Assembly (NCBI RefSeq): GCF_015767275.1
Contig: NZ_JADWMY010000004.1
Coordinates: 1 to 64,000 of the forward strand
From: Herbaspirillum sp. AP02
Lineage (GTDB): Bacteria > Pseudomonadota > Gammaproteobacteria > Burkholderiales > Burkholderiaceae_D
Reading direction: 5' to 3'
DNA length: 64,000 nt
In this document: one piece after another, positions 16,329 to 25,375 of the stretch
Numbering within the stretch: the stretch's first letter is position 1
Layout of the letters: every line of letters begins with the position of its first letter
Program-made: the position numbers and the translations under genes
The notes under the pieces: generated by a model
The model's input: only the letters and a program-made list of their open reading frames with translations
What the model was told of the DNA's origin: nothing
Databases searched by the model: none

Positions 16329-17393
16329 ATGACAGACATCACCGCATCGCCTACCGCCTGGCGCGACTTCCTCGCGCAGCAAGGCGCCCAGTTTGACGAT
16401 CAGGGCCAGGACGTCCTCGGCTTCGGCCCTGCTGCCGCCGCGCCGCAGAGCCTGGAAAGTTTCGTGGCCCCTCTGACCGACCTGGGCCTGATCGCGGCCA
16501 CCGGCGAAGAAGCCGCCGCCTTCCTGCACGGCCAGCTCACCAATGATGTGCAGCACCTCACCGCCGATGCCGCCCGCCTGGCCGGCTATTGCTCGCCCAA
16601 GGGCCGACTGCTGGCCACCCTGCTGATGTGGCGCGATGAAGCCGGCATCTTCCTGCAGCTGCCGCGCACGCTGCAGCCGGCCATCCAGAAGCGCCTGCAG
16701 ATGTTCATCCTGCGCGCCAAGGCCAAGCTGGCCGACGTCAGCGCCGAGCGCGCCGTGCTGGGCCTGGTCGGACCGGCCAGCGCCAACGCCCTGGCCGAGT
16801 GGTTCCCGGTCTTGCCGGCCGCCCCCTATGACAAGCTCGACAACAGCCATGGCACCCTGATCCGCATGGCCGATGCCGGCGGCAGCCCGCGCTATCAATG
16901 GATTGCCGCCGTTGACACCCTGAGCACCGCCTGGCCGAAGCTGGTGCAGCACCTTAAGCCCACCGCCACCCTGGCCTGGCGCCTGTCCGACATCCGCGCC
17001 GGTGTACCCGGCATCCTCGCCGCCACGCAGGAGCAGTTCGTACCGCAGATGATCAATTTCGAACTGATCGGCGGCGTCAATTTCAAGAAAGGCTGCTACC
17101 CCGGTCAGGAAATCGTGGCCCGCAGCCAGTACCTGGGCAAGCTCAAGCGCCGCACCATGCTGGCCACCATCGCCAGCGCCAGCGCCCGAGCCGGCGACGA
17201 GGTCTTTGCCGCCGCCGATCCTGGCCAGCCCTGCGGCATGGTGGTCAATGCCGAACCGCTGGACCAGGATCACGCGCTGGCCCTGGTGGAAATGAAACTG
17301 ACCGCCGCCGCGGATGCCGTCCATCTGGGCGCAGCCGAAGGCCCGGCCCTGCATTTCCACGACCTGCCCTATGTGCTGGCCGATCCGCAATAA
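16329..17393 (+). CDS. ygfZ: Folate-binding protein YgfZ (Fe-S cluster maintenance)
   Basis: A 354-residue relative of the glycine-cleavage T protein and dimethylglycine oxidase. The diagnostic motif KGCYPGQE, with the conserved Cys256, is present. YgfZ binds tetrahydrofolate and supports assembly or repair of certain iron-sulfur enzymes such as MiaB. The early phrase FLHGQLTNDVQHL is also typical. It starts 153 bases from the divergent mltG and leads a run with the DUF4936 and NRDE genes. Confidence 0.94.
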   Translation: MTDITASPTAWRDFLAQQGAQFDDQGQDVLGFGPAAAAPQSLESFVAPLTDLGLIAATGEEAAAFLHGQLTNDVQHLTADAARLAGYCSPKGRLLATLLMWRDEAGIFLQLPRTLQPAIQKRLQMFILRAKAKLADVSAERAVLGLVGPASANALAEWFPVLPAAPYDKLDNSHGTLIRMADAGGSPRYQWIAAVDTLSTAWPKLVQHLKPTATLAWRLSDIRAGVPGILAATQEQFVPQMINFELIGGVNFKKGCYPGQEIVARSQYLGKLKRRTMLATIASASARAGDEVFAAADPGQPCGMVVNAEPLDQDHALALVEMKLTAAADAVHLGAAEGPALHFHDLPYVLADPQ

Positions 17394-17427
17394 GCGGCGC
17401 CAAGCGTTCAAGCCATAGGGACTCACC

Positions 17428-17727
17428 ATGGACCTCTACATCTACTACCGGGTCGCCAGCGCCCATGCGCCCGCGCTGCTGGGCAAGATCCAGAGCGTGC
17501 AGACCACCCTGCAGACACGCCAGCAAGTGGCCGGCGCACTCAAGCGCCGCCCTGGCGAACAAGACGGCCTGCAGACCTGGATGGAAATCTACCCGGGCAT
17601 CGCCGACACCGATGCCGAGGGATTCACCCACGCCCTGGAGCAGGCCCTGACCGAGGCTGGTGCGCTGCCCCTCATCAGCGGTGCGCGTCACGTAGAACAG
17701 TTCGAGGATATCGCCCCATGTGCCTGA
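17428..17727 (+). CDS. DUF4936 family protein
   Basis: A 99-residue protein beginning MDLYIYYRV, a small family seen mainly in Burkholderiales directly after ygfZ. It looks like an alpha/beta ferredoxin-like fold: a strand, a long helix rich in Gln, then WMEIYPGI. No catalytic motif is evident and function is unknown. Its 3' end overlaps the next start by 10 bases, so it is coupled to the NRDE gene. Confidence 0.85.
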   Translation: MDLYIYYRVASAHAPALLGKIQSVQTTLQTRQQVAGALKRRPGEQDGLQTWMEIYPGIADTDAEGFTHALEQALTEAGALPLISGARHVEQFEDIAPCA

Positions 17728-18566
17728 TCATCTTCGCCTGGAAAGTCATCCCCGGCATGCCGCTGATCCTGGCCGCCAATCGCGACGAATTCTACGCCCG
17801 TCCGGCGGCCGACGCCGCCTGGTGGAACGATCATCCCCAGGTCTATGCCGGCCGTGACCTGCAAGGCGGCGGCACCTGGCTGGGCGTGACCCGCGATGGC
17901 CGTTTTGCCGCCCTGACCAACGTGCGCGCCCCCTCCGAGCGACGAACGGATGCCCCCACCCGGGGCCAACTGGTGGCCGACTACCTGGCCGGCGACATGA
18001 CGCCGCAGGACTACCTGCGCCAGATCGAGCCCCGCGCCCAGCAATACAACGGCTTCAACCTCCTCTTGGGCAACCCCGAGACCATGCTGTGGTATTCCAA
18101 TCGCGGCAGCGAAGATCCCCGCAATGGCCAGCCGCTGGAATACGGCGTCTATGGTGTCTCCAATGCCCTGCTCGACACCCCCTGGCCCAAGCTCACCCGC
18201 GCCAAGGCGCAATTCGCCAGCCTGCTGTGCCAGGGCGCGCCGGAAGAGACCTTCTTCGAGATGCTCACCGACGGCACCCGCGCCAACGACTGCCGCCTGC
18301 CCGACACCGGCATCGGCCTGGAAAAGGAGCGCATGCTCTCGCCCATCTTCATCCGTTCGCCCGACTATGGCACCCGCTGCTCCACGGTCCTGCGCGTACC
18401 CATCGTCGGCGAACCGGTCCTGACCGAACACGTGGTCGATCCTATGGCGATGCAATATAGCGGCGAGGCCGCTACCGACAAGGCCTGCCGTATCCCCTGC
18501 AAGCCCAAGGTGCAAGATGCTTCACCCGGCGGCGACCAGCCTGGCGCAAAGCCGCACAGCGCCTGA
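17718..18566 (+). CDS. NRDE family protein
   Basis: A 282-residue protein of the NRDE (transport and Golgi organisation 2/TANGO2-like) family. It is named for the Asn-Arg-Asp-Glu motif, here in ILAANRDEFYARP. The protein starts MCLIIFAW; the second-residue cysteine would become N-terminal after Met removal, as in Ntn-type hydrolases. Other typical phrases are GRDLQGGGTWLGVTRDGRFAALTNVR and STVL. Biochemical activity is not established; TANGO2 has been linked to heme and lipid handling. The last ~35 residues are low-complexity and probably unstructured. Overlaps DUF4936 by 10 bases. Confidence 0.9.
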   Translation: MCLIIFAWKVIPGMPLILAANRDEFYARPAADAAWWNDHPQVYAGRDLQGGGTWLGVTRDGRFAALTNVRAPSERRTDAPTRGQLVADYLAGDMTPQDYLRQIEPRAQQYNGFNLLLGNPETMLWYSNRGSEDPRNGQPLEYGVYGVSNALLDTPWPKLTRAKAQFASLLCQGAPEETFFEMLTDGTRANDCRLPDTGIGLEKERMLSPIFIRSPDYGTRCSTVLRVPIVGEPVLTEHVVDPMAMQYSGEAATDKACRIPCKPKVQDASPGGDQPGAKPHSA

Positions 18567-18639
18567 CCCAGGGCCCTCATTCCTTGCCCACGTGAAATAA
18601 CCAAAGTGTATATCTGATATTTGGAAGATAAATTGGCCT

Positions 18640-18736
18640 GATTTGATGCGGAGCAGTAAAGTTACACCTGTCTCCTCCAATTTCCTCCTAAAGAATTGGA
18701 TTCAAGCCCACACCGCAAGGTCGTGGGCTTTTTTTT
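18640..18736 (+). ncRNA. Candidate small RNA with anti-Shine-Dalgarno loop
   Basis: Three consecutive hairpins. Hairpin 1: GGAGCAG (18651-18657) with CTGTCTCC (18668-18675, one bulged T). Hairpin 2: TCCAATT (18676-18682) with AATTGGA (18694-18700), exposing TCCTCCT in its loop. Then the terminator at 18705-18736 with eight T. An exposed CCUCC can pair with ribosome-binding sites, as in known families of anti-SD small RNAs. The 5' end is only estimated because no convincing promoter is visible. It could instead be the 3' UTR and terminator of the NRDE operon. Confidence 0.35.
18705..18736 (+). terminator. Rho-independent terminator
   Basis: AGCCCAC-ACC-GCAA-GGT-C-GTGGGCT stem with one bulge, followed by TTTTTTTT. 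It ends either the NRDE operon, 139 bases after its stop, or the candidate small RNA. Confidence 0.85.
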
Positions 18737-18849
18737 CGCCTGTACCCGGCCTGCCCGTAGCAAGAGGTACAAACCTCCCCAAGACGGTGGACTGCATCCA
18801 CTGTTCCCGCCGATCCCGGACCTAACCCGATTCCGCCATTTCCGCCACC

Positions 18850-18904
18850 CAAAAACACATCGGCCCCACCACCACGCCAGGCAAGGCGCGGGGATGGGGC
18901 CGAT
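18850..18904 (-). terminator. Terminator of dctA
   Basis: On the minus strand a 9-bp perfect stem, ATCGGCCCC (18859-18867 plus strand) with GGGGCCGAT (18896-18904), encloses a GC-rich loop. It is followed by GTGTTTTT. It lies 38 bases after the dctA stop codon. Confidence 0.7.
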
Positions 18905-18942
18905 CAGGCCAGCCTGGCGGGAGCGACTCCCGCTGTGGTGAC

Positions 18943-20268
18943 TTAGTGATGCATCTTGGCTTCGTTGCGGTCCAGCACCGCTTCCGGTGCCTGCGCCTCT
19001 TCCACGGTCTCGTTGTTCAAGACCTTGGTCAGGCGCTCGCTATCGAGCTCGCCACTCCACTTGGCCACCACCAGGGTCGCCACGCCGTTGCCGATGGTGT
19101 TGGTCAGGGCACGCGCTTCGGACATGAAGCGGTCGATACCCAGGATCAGCGCCAGGCCGGCCACCGGCACGTGGCCCACCGCCGACAGCGTCGCCGCCAG
19201 CACGATGAAGCCGGAACCGGTGATACCCGCCGCGCCCTTGGAGGTCAGCAGCAGCACGCCCAGCAGCGTCAGTTCCTGCACGAAGGTCATGGGCGTGTTG
19301 GTGGCCTGGGCGATGAACACGGCCGCCATGGTCAGGTAGATCGCGGTGCCGTCCAGGTTGAAGGAGTAACCGGTCGGGATCACCAGACCCACCACGGTCT
19401 TCTTGGCGCCGGCATTTTCCATCTTGGCCAGCATGCGCGGCAGCACCGATTCCGAGGAAGAGGTGCCCAGCACGATCAGCAGTTCTTCCTTGATGTACTT
19501 GACGAACTTCCAGATCGAGAAGCCGTGCAGGCGGGTAATGATCCCCAGCACCACGAAGATGAACAGCAGGCAGGTCAGGTAGAAGGTACCCATCAGCTTG
19601 GCCAGCGAGAACAGCGAACCCACGCCGTACTTGCCGATGGTGAAGGACATCGCACCGAAGGCACCGATCGGGGCTACCTTCATGATCGCGCCCACCACCG
19701 AGAACAGCACGTGCGAGATCTTCTCGATGAAGTCGAACACCAGCGTGCCGCGGCCGCCGAACTTGTGCAGGGCGAAGCCGAACAGCACCGCCACCAGCAA
19801 CACCTGCAGCACGTCACCCTTGGCAAAGGCATCCACCATGCTGGTGGGGATGATGCCCAGGACGAACTCGGTCACCGAACCCATCTTGCCCGGCGCGGTA
19901 TAGGCCGCAATGCTCTTGGTATCAAGCGCCGCCGGATCGACGTTCATGCCCACGCCAGGCTGCAGGAAGTTCACCAGCAGCAGGCCGATGATCAGCGCCA
20001 CCGTGCTGACGACTTCGAAATACAGCAGTGCCAGGCCGCCGGTCTTGCCGACCTTCTTCATGTCTTCCATGCCGGCAATGCCGATGACGACGGTACAGAA
20101 GATCACCGGTGCGATGATCATCTTGATCAGTTTGACGAAGCCGTCGCCGAGCGGCTTCATGGCTTCACCCGTGGATGGGTAGAAATGGCCCAGCAGGACG
20201 CCAATCACAATGGCGACCAGAACCTGGAAATAAAGCGACTTGTAAAGGGGCGGTTTTTGCGCCGTCAT
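18943..20268 (-). CDS. dctA: C4-dicarboxylate:cation symporter DctA
   Basis: A 441-residue member of the dicarboxylate/amino acid:cation symporter (glutamate-transporter) family. It has about eight membrane helices plus two re-entrant loops: the serine-rich [12 protein letters not shown] hairpin and the second hairpin [17 protein letters not shown]. The family motif around NLDGTAIY is intact. Such proteins import succinate, fumarate and malate. The start at 20268 follows TTGGAGAAATCATA; a start 21 bases earlier lacks one. No dctB/dctD sensor pair is adjacent. Confidence 0.94.
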   Translation of the reverse strand: MTAQKPPLYKSLYFQVLVAIVIGVLLGHFYPSTGEAMKPLGDGFVKLIKMIIAPVIFCTVVIGIAGMEDMKKVGKTGGLALLYFEVVSTVALIIGLLLVNFLQPGVGMNVDPAALDTKSIAAYTAPGKMGSVTEFVLGIIPTSMVDAFAKGDVLQVLLVAVLFGFALHKFGGRGTLVFDFIEKISHVLFSVVGAIMKVAPIGAFGAMSFTIGKYGVGSLFSLAKLMGTFYLTCLLFIFVVLGIITRLHGFSIWKFVKYIKEELLIVLGTSSSESVLPRMLAKMENAGAKKTVVGLVIPTGYSFNLDGTAIYLTMAAVFIAQATNTPMTFVQELTLLGVLLLTSKGAAGITGSGFIVLAATLSAVGHVPVAGLALILGIDRFMSEARALTNTIGNGVATLVVAKWSGELDSERLTKVLNNETVEEAQAPEAVLDRNEAKMHH

Positions 20269-20434
20269 TATGATTTCTCCAAGAAACATCGAATATCAGC
20301 CGGTCCATAGGGACCCGCCGCCTGCCGTTGCCGGATCGTCGTCCGTTCGGGCTTTTGCTTGTTTTATCTATCCGGGAGAACTCCCCCTCCCCGGTTCGGC
20401 CGCAAGTATCTCGCAGTCGCTCCGGGGCTGGTAT

Positions 20435-20448
20435 TGTGGGAAACCACA
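20435..20448. promoter_or_regulatory. Candidate operator between dctA and the chemoreceptor gene
   Basis: A perfect 5-bp inverted repeat, TGTGG-GAAA-CCACA. On the minus strand it overlaps a possible dctA promoter: TTACTG, 16 bp, CACAAT. It would fit a dimeric repressor site. The -10 and -35 are weak matches, so the call is tentative. Confidence 0.35.
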
Positions 20449-20565
20449 TAACTTCAGTAAACAGCTGTTCAAACTGCTCTTTTCTTCATTCTGTATTGCA
20501 ACAGTATTCGCTATAGTCTGCCCTGAACTGAAAGAAAGCTCACGGGCACTCACAAGGAAAATATC

Positions 20566-22143
20566 GTGCGACGAAAATTGACGGTCACCGCCCGCCTCGG
20601 GATTCTGGTAGCGGTACTGTGCGGAAGCGTGGTCCTCCTGGCCTGGCGCGACATGCTGGGGATGGCCTCCAGCAACGACAAGCTGCGTTATGTCTATGAA
20701 GACCGGACCATGGCGCTGATCCACATCGCCCGGGTGCGCGATGCCTTGTACATGAATCGCGACGTCATGGGACGCGCCCTGATGATGGCCAACGTGCCGA
20801 CCGAACCGGGGCCCGACGGCGTCAGCGGCAACGAACAGATCAAGCAGTGGCTGGGCCGCCTGGCCGGCCTGGACGCCAGTTTCGACCAGGGCTGGCAGGC
20901 CTACCGCGCCACCCGCCTGACCCCTGAGGAAATCACCGAGGCCGCCCGCTTCGAGCAAAGCTGGAAAATCTATCTGCAGGAACGCAACCAGGTCATCGAA
21001 CTGATCGCCAGCACCCAGGTATTGCAGGCCAACCGCAGCTGGACCCAGCTCACACCGCGCCTGGCGGCCCTGGCCACGCAACTGGCCACCCTCGGTCGCC
21101 TGCAGGAAACCATGACCCGCGGCGCCTATGACAATGCCCTGCGGGAATACAGCGAACTGCGCCGCCACAACCTGGAAATCGCCTGCATGGCCCTGATCGT
21201 GGGCATTGCCCTGGCGCTGTGGATCATCATCAGCCTGCGCCGCCAGCTCGGGGGCGAACCGGATTACGCCGCCGACATCGTGCGCCAGATCGCCGACGGC
21301 AACCTCGGCGTGGCGGTGCGCCTGCGCCGCAACGACCGTGGCAGCCTGCTCTACGCCATGCACACCATGCGCGAACGGCTCACCGAGATCATGCGCAGCG
21401 TCACCCTATCGACCCAGTCGCTGGGCGACTCGTCACGCCAGCTCAACGCCACCGCGCACGCCCTGGCGGGCGCCTCCAGCGAACAGGCGGCAGCGGTGGA
21501 AGAAGTCCACAGTGCCATCGCCAGCATGAGCCTGGCCATCCAGCAGACCGGCGAACACGCCCGCCGCACCGACCAGATCGCGCTGGCCGCCGCGGCCGAC
21601 GCCGACAAGAGCGGCGCAGCGGTACAGACCACGGTGGCTGCCATGCGCGGCATCGCGCGCCAGGTCGGGGTGATCGACGACATCGCCTACCAGACCAACC
21701 TGCTGGCCCTGAATGCGGCCATCGAAGCCGCCCGTGCCGGCGAGCACGGGCGCGGCTTCTCGGTGGTGGCCGCAGAAATCCGCAAGCTGGCCGAGCGCAG
21801 CCAGGGCAGCGCCCACGAAATCAGCGTGATTGCACAGGAAAGCGTGGACATGGCCGAGGAAACCAGCCAGCGCCTGGCCCAAGGCACCCTGCAGGGAATC
21901 CGCGAAGCCTCGCAGCAGATCAACCAGATCACGCTGTCCTCGCGCATGCAGGAAGAAGGGGTACAGGAAATCGGCGCCGCCGTCGCGCAGCTCAACGACA
22001 CCACGCAGCGCAATGCGGCCGCCTCGGAAGAACTGGCCTCCACCGCCGAAGTGGTGGCCGAACGGGCGCGCGAACTGGGCGCCCAGCTGTGTTATTTCAG
22101 ACTGGAAGACGGCAAGCCGCCGGCCCGCGTGCGGCCGGCCTGA
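20566..22143 (+). CDS. Methyl-accepting chemotaxis protein
   Basis: A 525-residue transmembrane chemoreceptor. Helix 1 is about residues 8-28 ([15 protein letters not shown]). A periplasmic four-helix-bundle ligand domain follows (to about 205), then helix 2 ([18 protein letters not shown]), a HAMP-like linker and the cytoplasmic coiled coil. The kinase-control tip reads [47 protein letters not shown], nearly the family consensus. The start is GTG 20566 after AAGGAAAATATC. The ligand is unknown; the divergent neighbour is dctA, which makes a dicarboxylate possible but unproven. There is no C-terminal CheR-docking pentapeptide. Confidence 0.93.
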   Translation: MRRKLTVTARLGILVAVLCGSVVLLAWRDMLGMASSNDKLRYVYEDRTMALIHIARVRDALYMNRDVMGRALMMANVPTEPGPDGVSGNEQIKQWLGRLAGLDASFDQGWQAYRATRLTPEEITEAARFEQSWKIYLQERNQVIELIASTQVLQANRSWTQLTPRLAALATQLATLGRLQETMTRGAYDNALREYSELRRHNLEIACMALIVGIALALWIIISLRRQLGGEPDYAADIVRQIADGNLGVAVRLRRNDRGSLLYAMHTMRERLTEIMRSVTLSTQSLGDSSRQLNATAHALAGASSEQAAAVEEVHSAIASMSLAIQQTGEHARRTDQIALAAAADADKSGAAVQTTVAAMRGIARQVGVIDDIAYQTNLLALNAAIEAARAGEHGRGFSVVAAEIRKLAERSQGSAHEISVIAQESVDMAEETSQRLAQGTLQGIREASQQINQITLSSRMQEEGVQEIGAAVAQLNDTTQRNAAASEELASTAEVVAERARELGAQLCYFRLEDGKPPARVRPA

Positions 22144-22160
22144 AACGTCGGCCCTGACGG

Positions 22161-22589
22161 CTAGGCCTGCTGGCGCAGGCTGGCCCGCATGGTGATGTGG
22201 GGGATGCCGGCTTCCATGAACGCATCACCCTCACGGGCAAAGCCGTGGGCATTGTAGAAGCCCTCGGCATGGATCTGCGCATTGAGGATCACCTCGCCGT
22301 CACCGCGCTCGCGCGCTGCCTGGATCAACGCCTGCAACACCGCTCCGCCCACGCCCTGGCCGCGCCCGCCCTTGCGCACCGCCATGCGGCCGATGTGGCC
22401 GTCCGGCAGCAGGCGACCGGTGGCCAGCGGCTGGCCGGCCTCGTCATAGGCCACCGCATGCACGCACAGCGGGTCCATCTCGTCCAGCTCGATCTCGGCT
22501 GGCACCTTCTGTTCATCGACAAAGACTTCGAAGCGGATAGGCTGGGCGTGTGCGCGCAGCGCTTCCCAACTGCCTACGGTGATTTTCAT
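22161..22589 (-). CDS. GNAT family N-acetyltransferase
   Basis: A 142-residue acetyltransferase of the ElaA/YjcF-like GNAT type. It has the acetyl-CoA binding stretch IGRMAVRKGGRGQGVGGAVL (R/Q-x-x-G-x-G/A motif) and the C-terminal FYNAHGFAREGDAFMEAGIPHITM. The opening RFEVFVDEQKVPAEIELDEMD is characteristic of the subgroup. The start is ATG 22589 after CAGGAATTCCCGC; upstream in-frame sequence to 22763 looks non-coding. The target of acetylation is unknown. Last of three minus-strand genes. Confidence 0.9.
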   Translation of the reverse strand: MKITVGSWEALRAHAQPIRFEVFVDEQKVPAEIELDEMDPLCVHAVAYDEAGQPLATGRLLPDGHIGRMAVRKGGRGQGVGGAVLQALIQAARERGDGEVILNAQIHAEGFYNAHGFAREGDAFMEAGIPHITMRASLRQQA

Positions 22590-22651
22590 GCGGGAATTCC
22601 TGCTGAGGGTTGAAACGGAAACGCCATGAGGCCCTACGGGTGAATGACGGC

Positions 22652-23086
22652 TCACTCGTGATCCAGCTTCCTGGAAATATCCAGGCGGCGGATCAGCTTG
22701 AAGGTGCCCATGGCCTTGGCCACCAGGCGCTCGCCATTCCACAGTTCGGCCTGGCAGAAGCACATGGTGGTGGAGCGATGGTAGGTATGGCCGCGCGCCA
22801 CGATGGTCTCGCCGGCATGACCGGCCGGCTGCAGGAAGCTGGTGCTCATCTCGACGGTCGCCGAGGACTTGGCGTCCGGTACGCCGGCTCTCGCCGACAG
22901 GCCCATGGCCACGTCCAGCAGGGTCATCGAGATGCCGCCCTGCGCCACCTGCCAGCTGTTCATGAATTCCGGCTTGAGAAGCAGCGACATCACGGCGCGG
23001 TCGTCGCCATATTCCAGCACCTCCACGCCCAGTGCATGCAGGTAGGGATTACCTTGCGGGAAGACCTCGGTCAACGGCAGACTCAT
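22652..23086 (-). CDS. PaaI-type hotdog thioesterase
   Basis: A 144-residue hotdog-fold protein. The conserved FMNSWQVAQGGISMTLLDVAMGL contains the helix-capping position used by PaaI/YigI thioesterases, and the strand VEMSTSFLQPAG is also typical. Such enzymes hydrolyse acyl- or aryl-CoA. The start at 23086 is chosen at MSLPLTEVF; sequence upstream of it overlaps the preceding gene. It lies 10 bases after the Dabb gene. Confidence 0.88.
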   Translation of the reverse strand: MSLPLTEVFPQGNPYLHALGVEVLEYGDDRAVMSLLLKPEFMNSWQVAQGGISMTLLDVAMGLSARAGVPDAKSSATVEMSTSFLQPAGHAGETIVARGHTYHRSTTMCFCQAELWNGERLVAKAMGTFKLIRRLDISRKLDHE

Positions 23087-23096
23087 TGCAGCGGCC

Positions 23097-23399
23097 TCAG
23101 ATCTCGTAATCCATGCACTGGCGCGCCTCGCGCACGGCACCGATGAAGGGCTTGATGGCGATATGGTCGGGATGGTCCTGGTAGGCATCCAGCGCCGCCT
23201 TGGATTCGAACTCCGAATACAGCACCACGTCATAGCTGGCTTCCAGACCCGGTTGCGCCAATACCGCTTCGAACTTCAGGATACCCGGTACGACGTCGGC
23301 ACAGCTGTCCAGCAATTGCTTCATCTTCAGCAGGTTGGTGGCTTTGTCAGCGCCTTCTGCGTGGTCCTTCAGTTTCCACATCACGATATGCTTGATCAC
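23097..23399 (-). CDS. Dabb (stress-responsive alpha/beta-barrel) family protein
   Basis: A 100-residue dimeric alpha-beta-barrel protein beginning VIKHIVMWKLKD, the usual Dabb opening with its conserved His. YDVVLYSEFESKAALDAYQDHPDHIAIKPFI is the family's closing half. The start is GTG 23399, preceded by GGAAG at seven bases. The longer open frame upstream overlaps the LysR gene in another frame and is not real. Function is generally unknown. Probably co-transcribed with the thioesterase and acetyltransferase genes. Confidence 0.88.
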   Translation of the reverse strand: MIKHIVMWKLKDHAEGADKATNLLKMKQLLDSCADVVPGILKFEAVLAQPGLEASYDVVLYSEFESKAALDAYQDHPDHIAIKPFIGAVREARQCMDYEI

Positions 23400-23473
23400 G
23401 GTCGGTCTTCCTTGGTCGAAAATGGGATAAATCGCAATGATAAGCGAAAGCGCCGACCACGACCGGCACCCCG

Positions 23474-24334
23474 TCAGCCACGCGCGGCGATCTTCATGAA
23501 GGACCCGACCAGCCGCCCTTCCCGGCGCTCGGCCAGGCAATAGACATAGGTGTGGGTGCTCACCGGGTCGCCCGCGATGCGCACCATGCGGAAACGCTCG
23601 TCGGGAATGAACTCCGCCTCCGACACCGCCGCCAACCCCAGGCCGCGTGCCACCGCCTCGCGCAGGGCCTCGCGGCTGCCGATCTCCATCACCACGCGGG
23701 GCTTCACGCCGGCCTGCTGCAACACCTTTTCCAGCGCCAGCCGGGTGGTCGAGCCCCGTTCGCGCATGAGCATCGGCTGCTGCTCCAGCTCGGCCAGCGC
23801 GACCGTCTCGCGCTGGTAGAAGGGATGATTCTGATGGGCAAACAGCACTACAGCGTGATCGGCATAGGGCAGAGCATGGAATCGCGCATCGTCGGTCACG
23901 CTGGCCAGCACCGCGACATCGGTCACGTAGTTCTCCAGATCGGCCAGTGACTGTGCCGAGTTGCCCAGCTTGATCGACAGTTCGACCTGCGGATAACGGG
24001 CGCGGTAGGCGTCCACCATCTCGATCACGTGGAACGGCCCGACCGCGCCAATGCGCAGATGCCCCACATGCAGCGCCCCGGAATTGACCAGCAGGTTCAG
24101 CGCGTCCAGCTCCAGCTCGGCAATGTTCTGCGCGATCGGCAACAGGCGCTGCGCCGTTTCCGACAGGTCGACCCGCCGGCCTCGCCGGAAGAACAGTTCC
24201 ACATTGTGTTCGCGCTCCAGCGATTGCACCTGGGTGGTCAGGGTCGGCTGGCTCACGCCCAAGGCCCGGGCCGCCGCCGAAAAACCGCGATGGCGGGCCA
24301 CGGCGAGGAAGGCGCGCAGTTGTGAAGGAGTCAT
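23474..24334 (-). CDS. LysR family regulator, likely for the phosphonate genes
   Basis: A 286-residue LysR-type regulator. The N-terminal winged HTH is AFLAVARHRGFSAAARALGVSQPTLTTQVQSLERE. The effector domain starts near residue 92 (LRIGAVGPFHV). Start ATG 24334 follows GAGG at six bases. It is divergent from phnD with 174 bases between them. LysR regulators usually control the divergent neighbour, so it probably senses 2-aminoethylphosphonate or a related phosphonate. That link is inferred from position. Confidence 0.92.
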   Translation of the reverse strand: MTPSQLRAFLAVARHRGFSAAARALGVSQPTLTTQVQSLEREHNVELFFRRGRRVDLSETAQRLLPIAQNIAELELDALNLLVNSGALHVGHLRIGAVGPFHVIEMVDAYRARYPQVELSIKLGNSAQSLADLENYVTDVAVLASVTDDARFHALPYADHAVVLFAHQNHPFYQRETVALAELEQQPMLMRERGSTTRLALEKVLQQAGVKPRVVMEIGSREALREAVARGLGLAAVSEAEFIPDERFRMVRIAGDPVSTHTYVYCLAERREGRLVGSFMKIAARG

Positions 24335-24390
24335 CTATAGCCTCAATCAATAGCTTCGTCGAATTTTAACGATTATATCGATAATAGGGC
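24332..24390. promoter_or_regulatory. Candidate LysR-binding region upstream of phnD
   Basis: The A/T-rich part of the divergent region holds a near-perfect dyad ATTAT-ATCG-ATAAT (24372-24385) and a CTATAG/CAATAG pair next to the LysR start codon. LysR proteins bind such T-N11-A-like dyads between divergent genes. Confidence 0.4.
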
Positions 24391-24508
24391 CGTCATAAAG
24401 CCCCCGTAAGCTCCCTTCCTGTCAGTACCGGCCCGACCAACTCGCCCGACACTGCGCCGCCGATCACCCACTGCGTCCACCGTCGGACGCCCACGACAAG
24501 GATCCACC

Positions 24509-25375
24509 ATGCAACGACGTTCCCTGCTCGCCCTGTGCCTGGGCGCCCTGACCTCCCTCCTGCTGAGCCAGCCGGTGCGCGCCGCCCAGCCCCTGACCGT
24601 GGGCCTGATCCCGGCCGAAGACGCGCAGGCCATGCTGGAAAACAGCAAGACCGTCATCGACAGCCTGCAGCAGCAGCTGGGCATGCCGGTCAAGCCCTTC
24701 ATCGCCACCGACTACAACGGCATCATCGAGGCGCTGCGCTCGCGCAAGCTGGACGTGGCCTACCTCGGACCCTTCTCCTACGTGCTGGCCAGCTCGGTGG
24801 CCAATGTCGAAGCCTTCGCCGTGGCCGAGACCAAGAAGAGCGGCCGCAGCTTCTACAAGAGCCTGATCATCACCCGCAAGGACAGCGGCCTGCAGAGCGT
24901 GGAACAGCTGAAGGGCCGCACCATGGCCTTCGTTGACCCGTCCTCGGCCTCCGGCCACCTGTTTCCCAGCGCCGGCCTGCAAAAACTCAATATCGATCCC
25001 AACAAGTATTTTTCCCGGGTGATCTTCTCCGGCTCGCATGACGCCAGCATCCTGGCCGTGGCCAACAAGAAGGTCGATGCCGCCGCCGTGGCCGACCGCA
25101 TCCTGGCGGCCGCCGTGGCCAAGGGCGTGGTCCAGCAATCGGACCTGAATGTGGTCTGGACCTCGCCCGACATCCCCGAGTCGCCCATGGTCTGGCGCCG
25201 CGACCTGGACCCGGCCCTGAAACAGAAGATCGCCGCCGCCTTCGCCAACATCAAGGACGTGAAATGGGGTGACCAGGGCGTCCTGAACGGCTTCGTCCCC
25301 ACCACCGACGGCGCCTACGACGTGGTGCGCGAGACCGCCAAGATCCTCAACCTGGACCTGAAGGCCATGAAATGA
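24509..25375 (+). CDS. phnD: Phosphonate ABC transporter substrate-binding protein
   Basis: A 288-residue periplasmic binding protein. The signal peptide ends near residue 25 (VRA-AQP). The PhnD core follows: LTVGLIPAEDAQ, DYNGIIEALRSRKLDVAYLGPFSYVLA, FVDPSSASGHLFP and GSHDASILAVANKKVDAAAV. Start ATG 24509 after AAGGATCCACC. The following phnC overlaps its stop as ATGA. By context with phnX the substrate is 2-aminoethylphosphonate or a related two-carbon phosphonate. Confidence 0.94.
   Translation: MQRRSLLALCLGALTSLLLSQPVRAAQPLTVGLIPAEDAQAMLENSKTVIDSLQQQLGMPVKPFIATDYNGIIEALRSRKLDVAYLGPFSYVLASSVANVEAFAVAETKKSGRSFYKSLIITRKDSGLQSVEQLKGRTMAFVDPSSASGHLFPSAGLQKLNIDPNKYFSRVIFSGSHDASILAVANKKVDAAAVADRILAAAVAKGVVQQSDLNVVWTSPDIPESPMVWRRDLDPALKQKIAAAFANIKDVKWGDQGVLNGFVPTTDGAYDVVRETAKILNLDLKAMK

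Larger units (their letters stand above)
18567..18942. other. Intergenic region with a candidate small RNA and facing terminators
   Basis: No protein gene is supported here. It contains a triple stem-loop with terminal U-run (18651-18736, plus strand), listed as a candidate small RNA, and the minus-strand terminator of dctA (18850-18904). The remaining bases, 18737-18849, show nothing recognisable. Confidence 0.6.

Noticed and set aside
18630-18650. Sigma54 promoter for the candidate small RNA
   Set aside because: A GG and a GC are present, but they are separated by 11 rather than 10 bases and the flanking consensus is poor.
18946-20310. 454-codon open frame antisense to dctA
   Set aside because: His/Gln-rich shadow of a clear transporter gene.
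22590-22763. N-terminal extension of the GNAT acetyltransferase
   Set aside because: The frame is open, but it covers the 3' end of the thioesterase gene in another frame; a good ribosome-binding site is at 22589.
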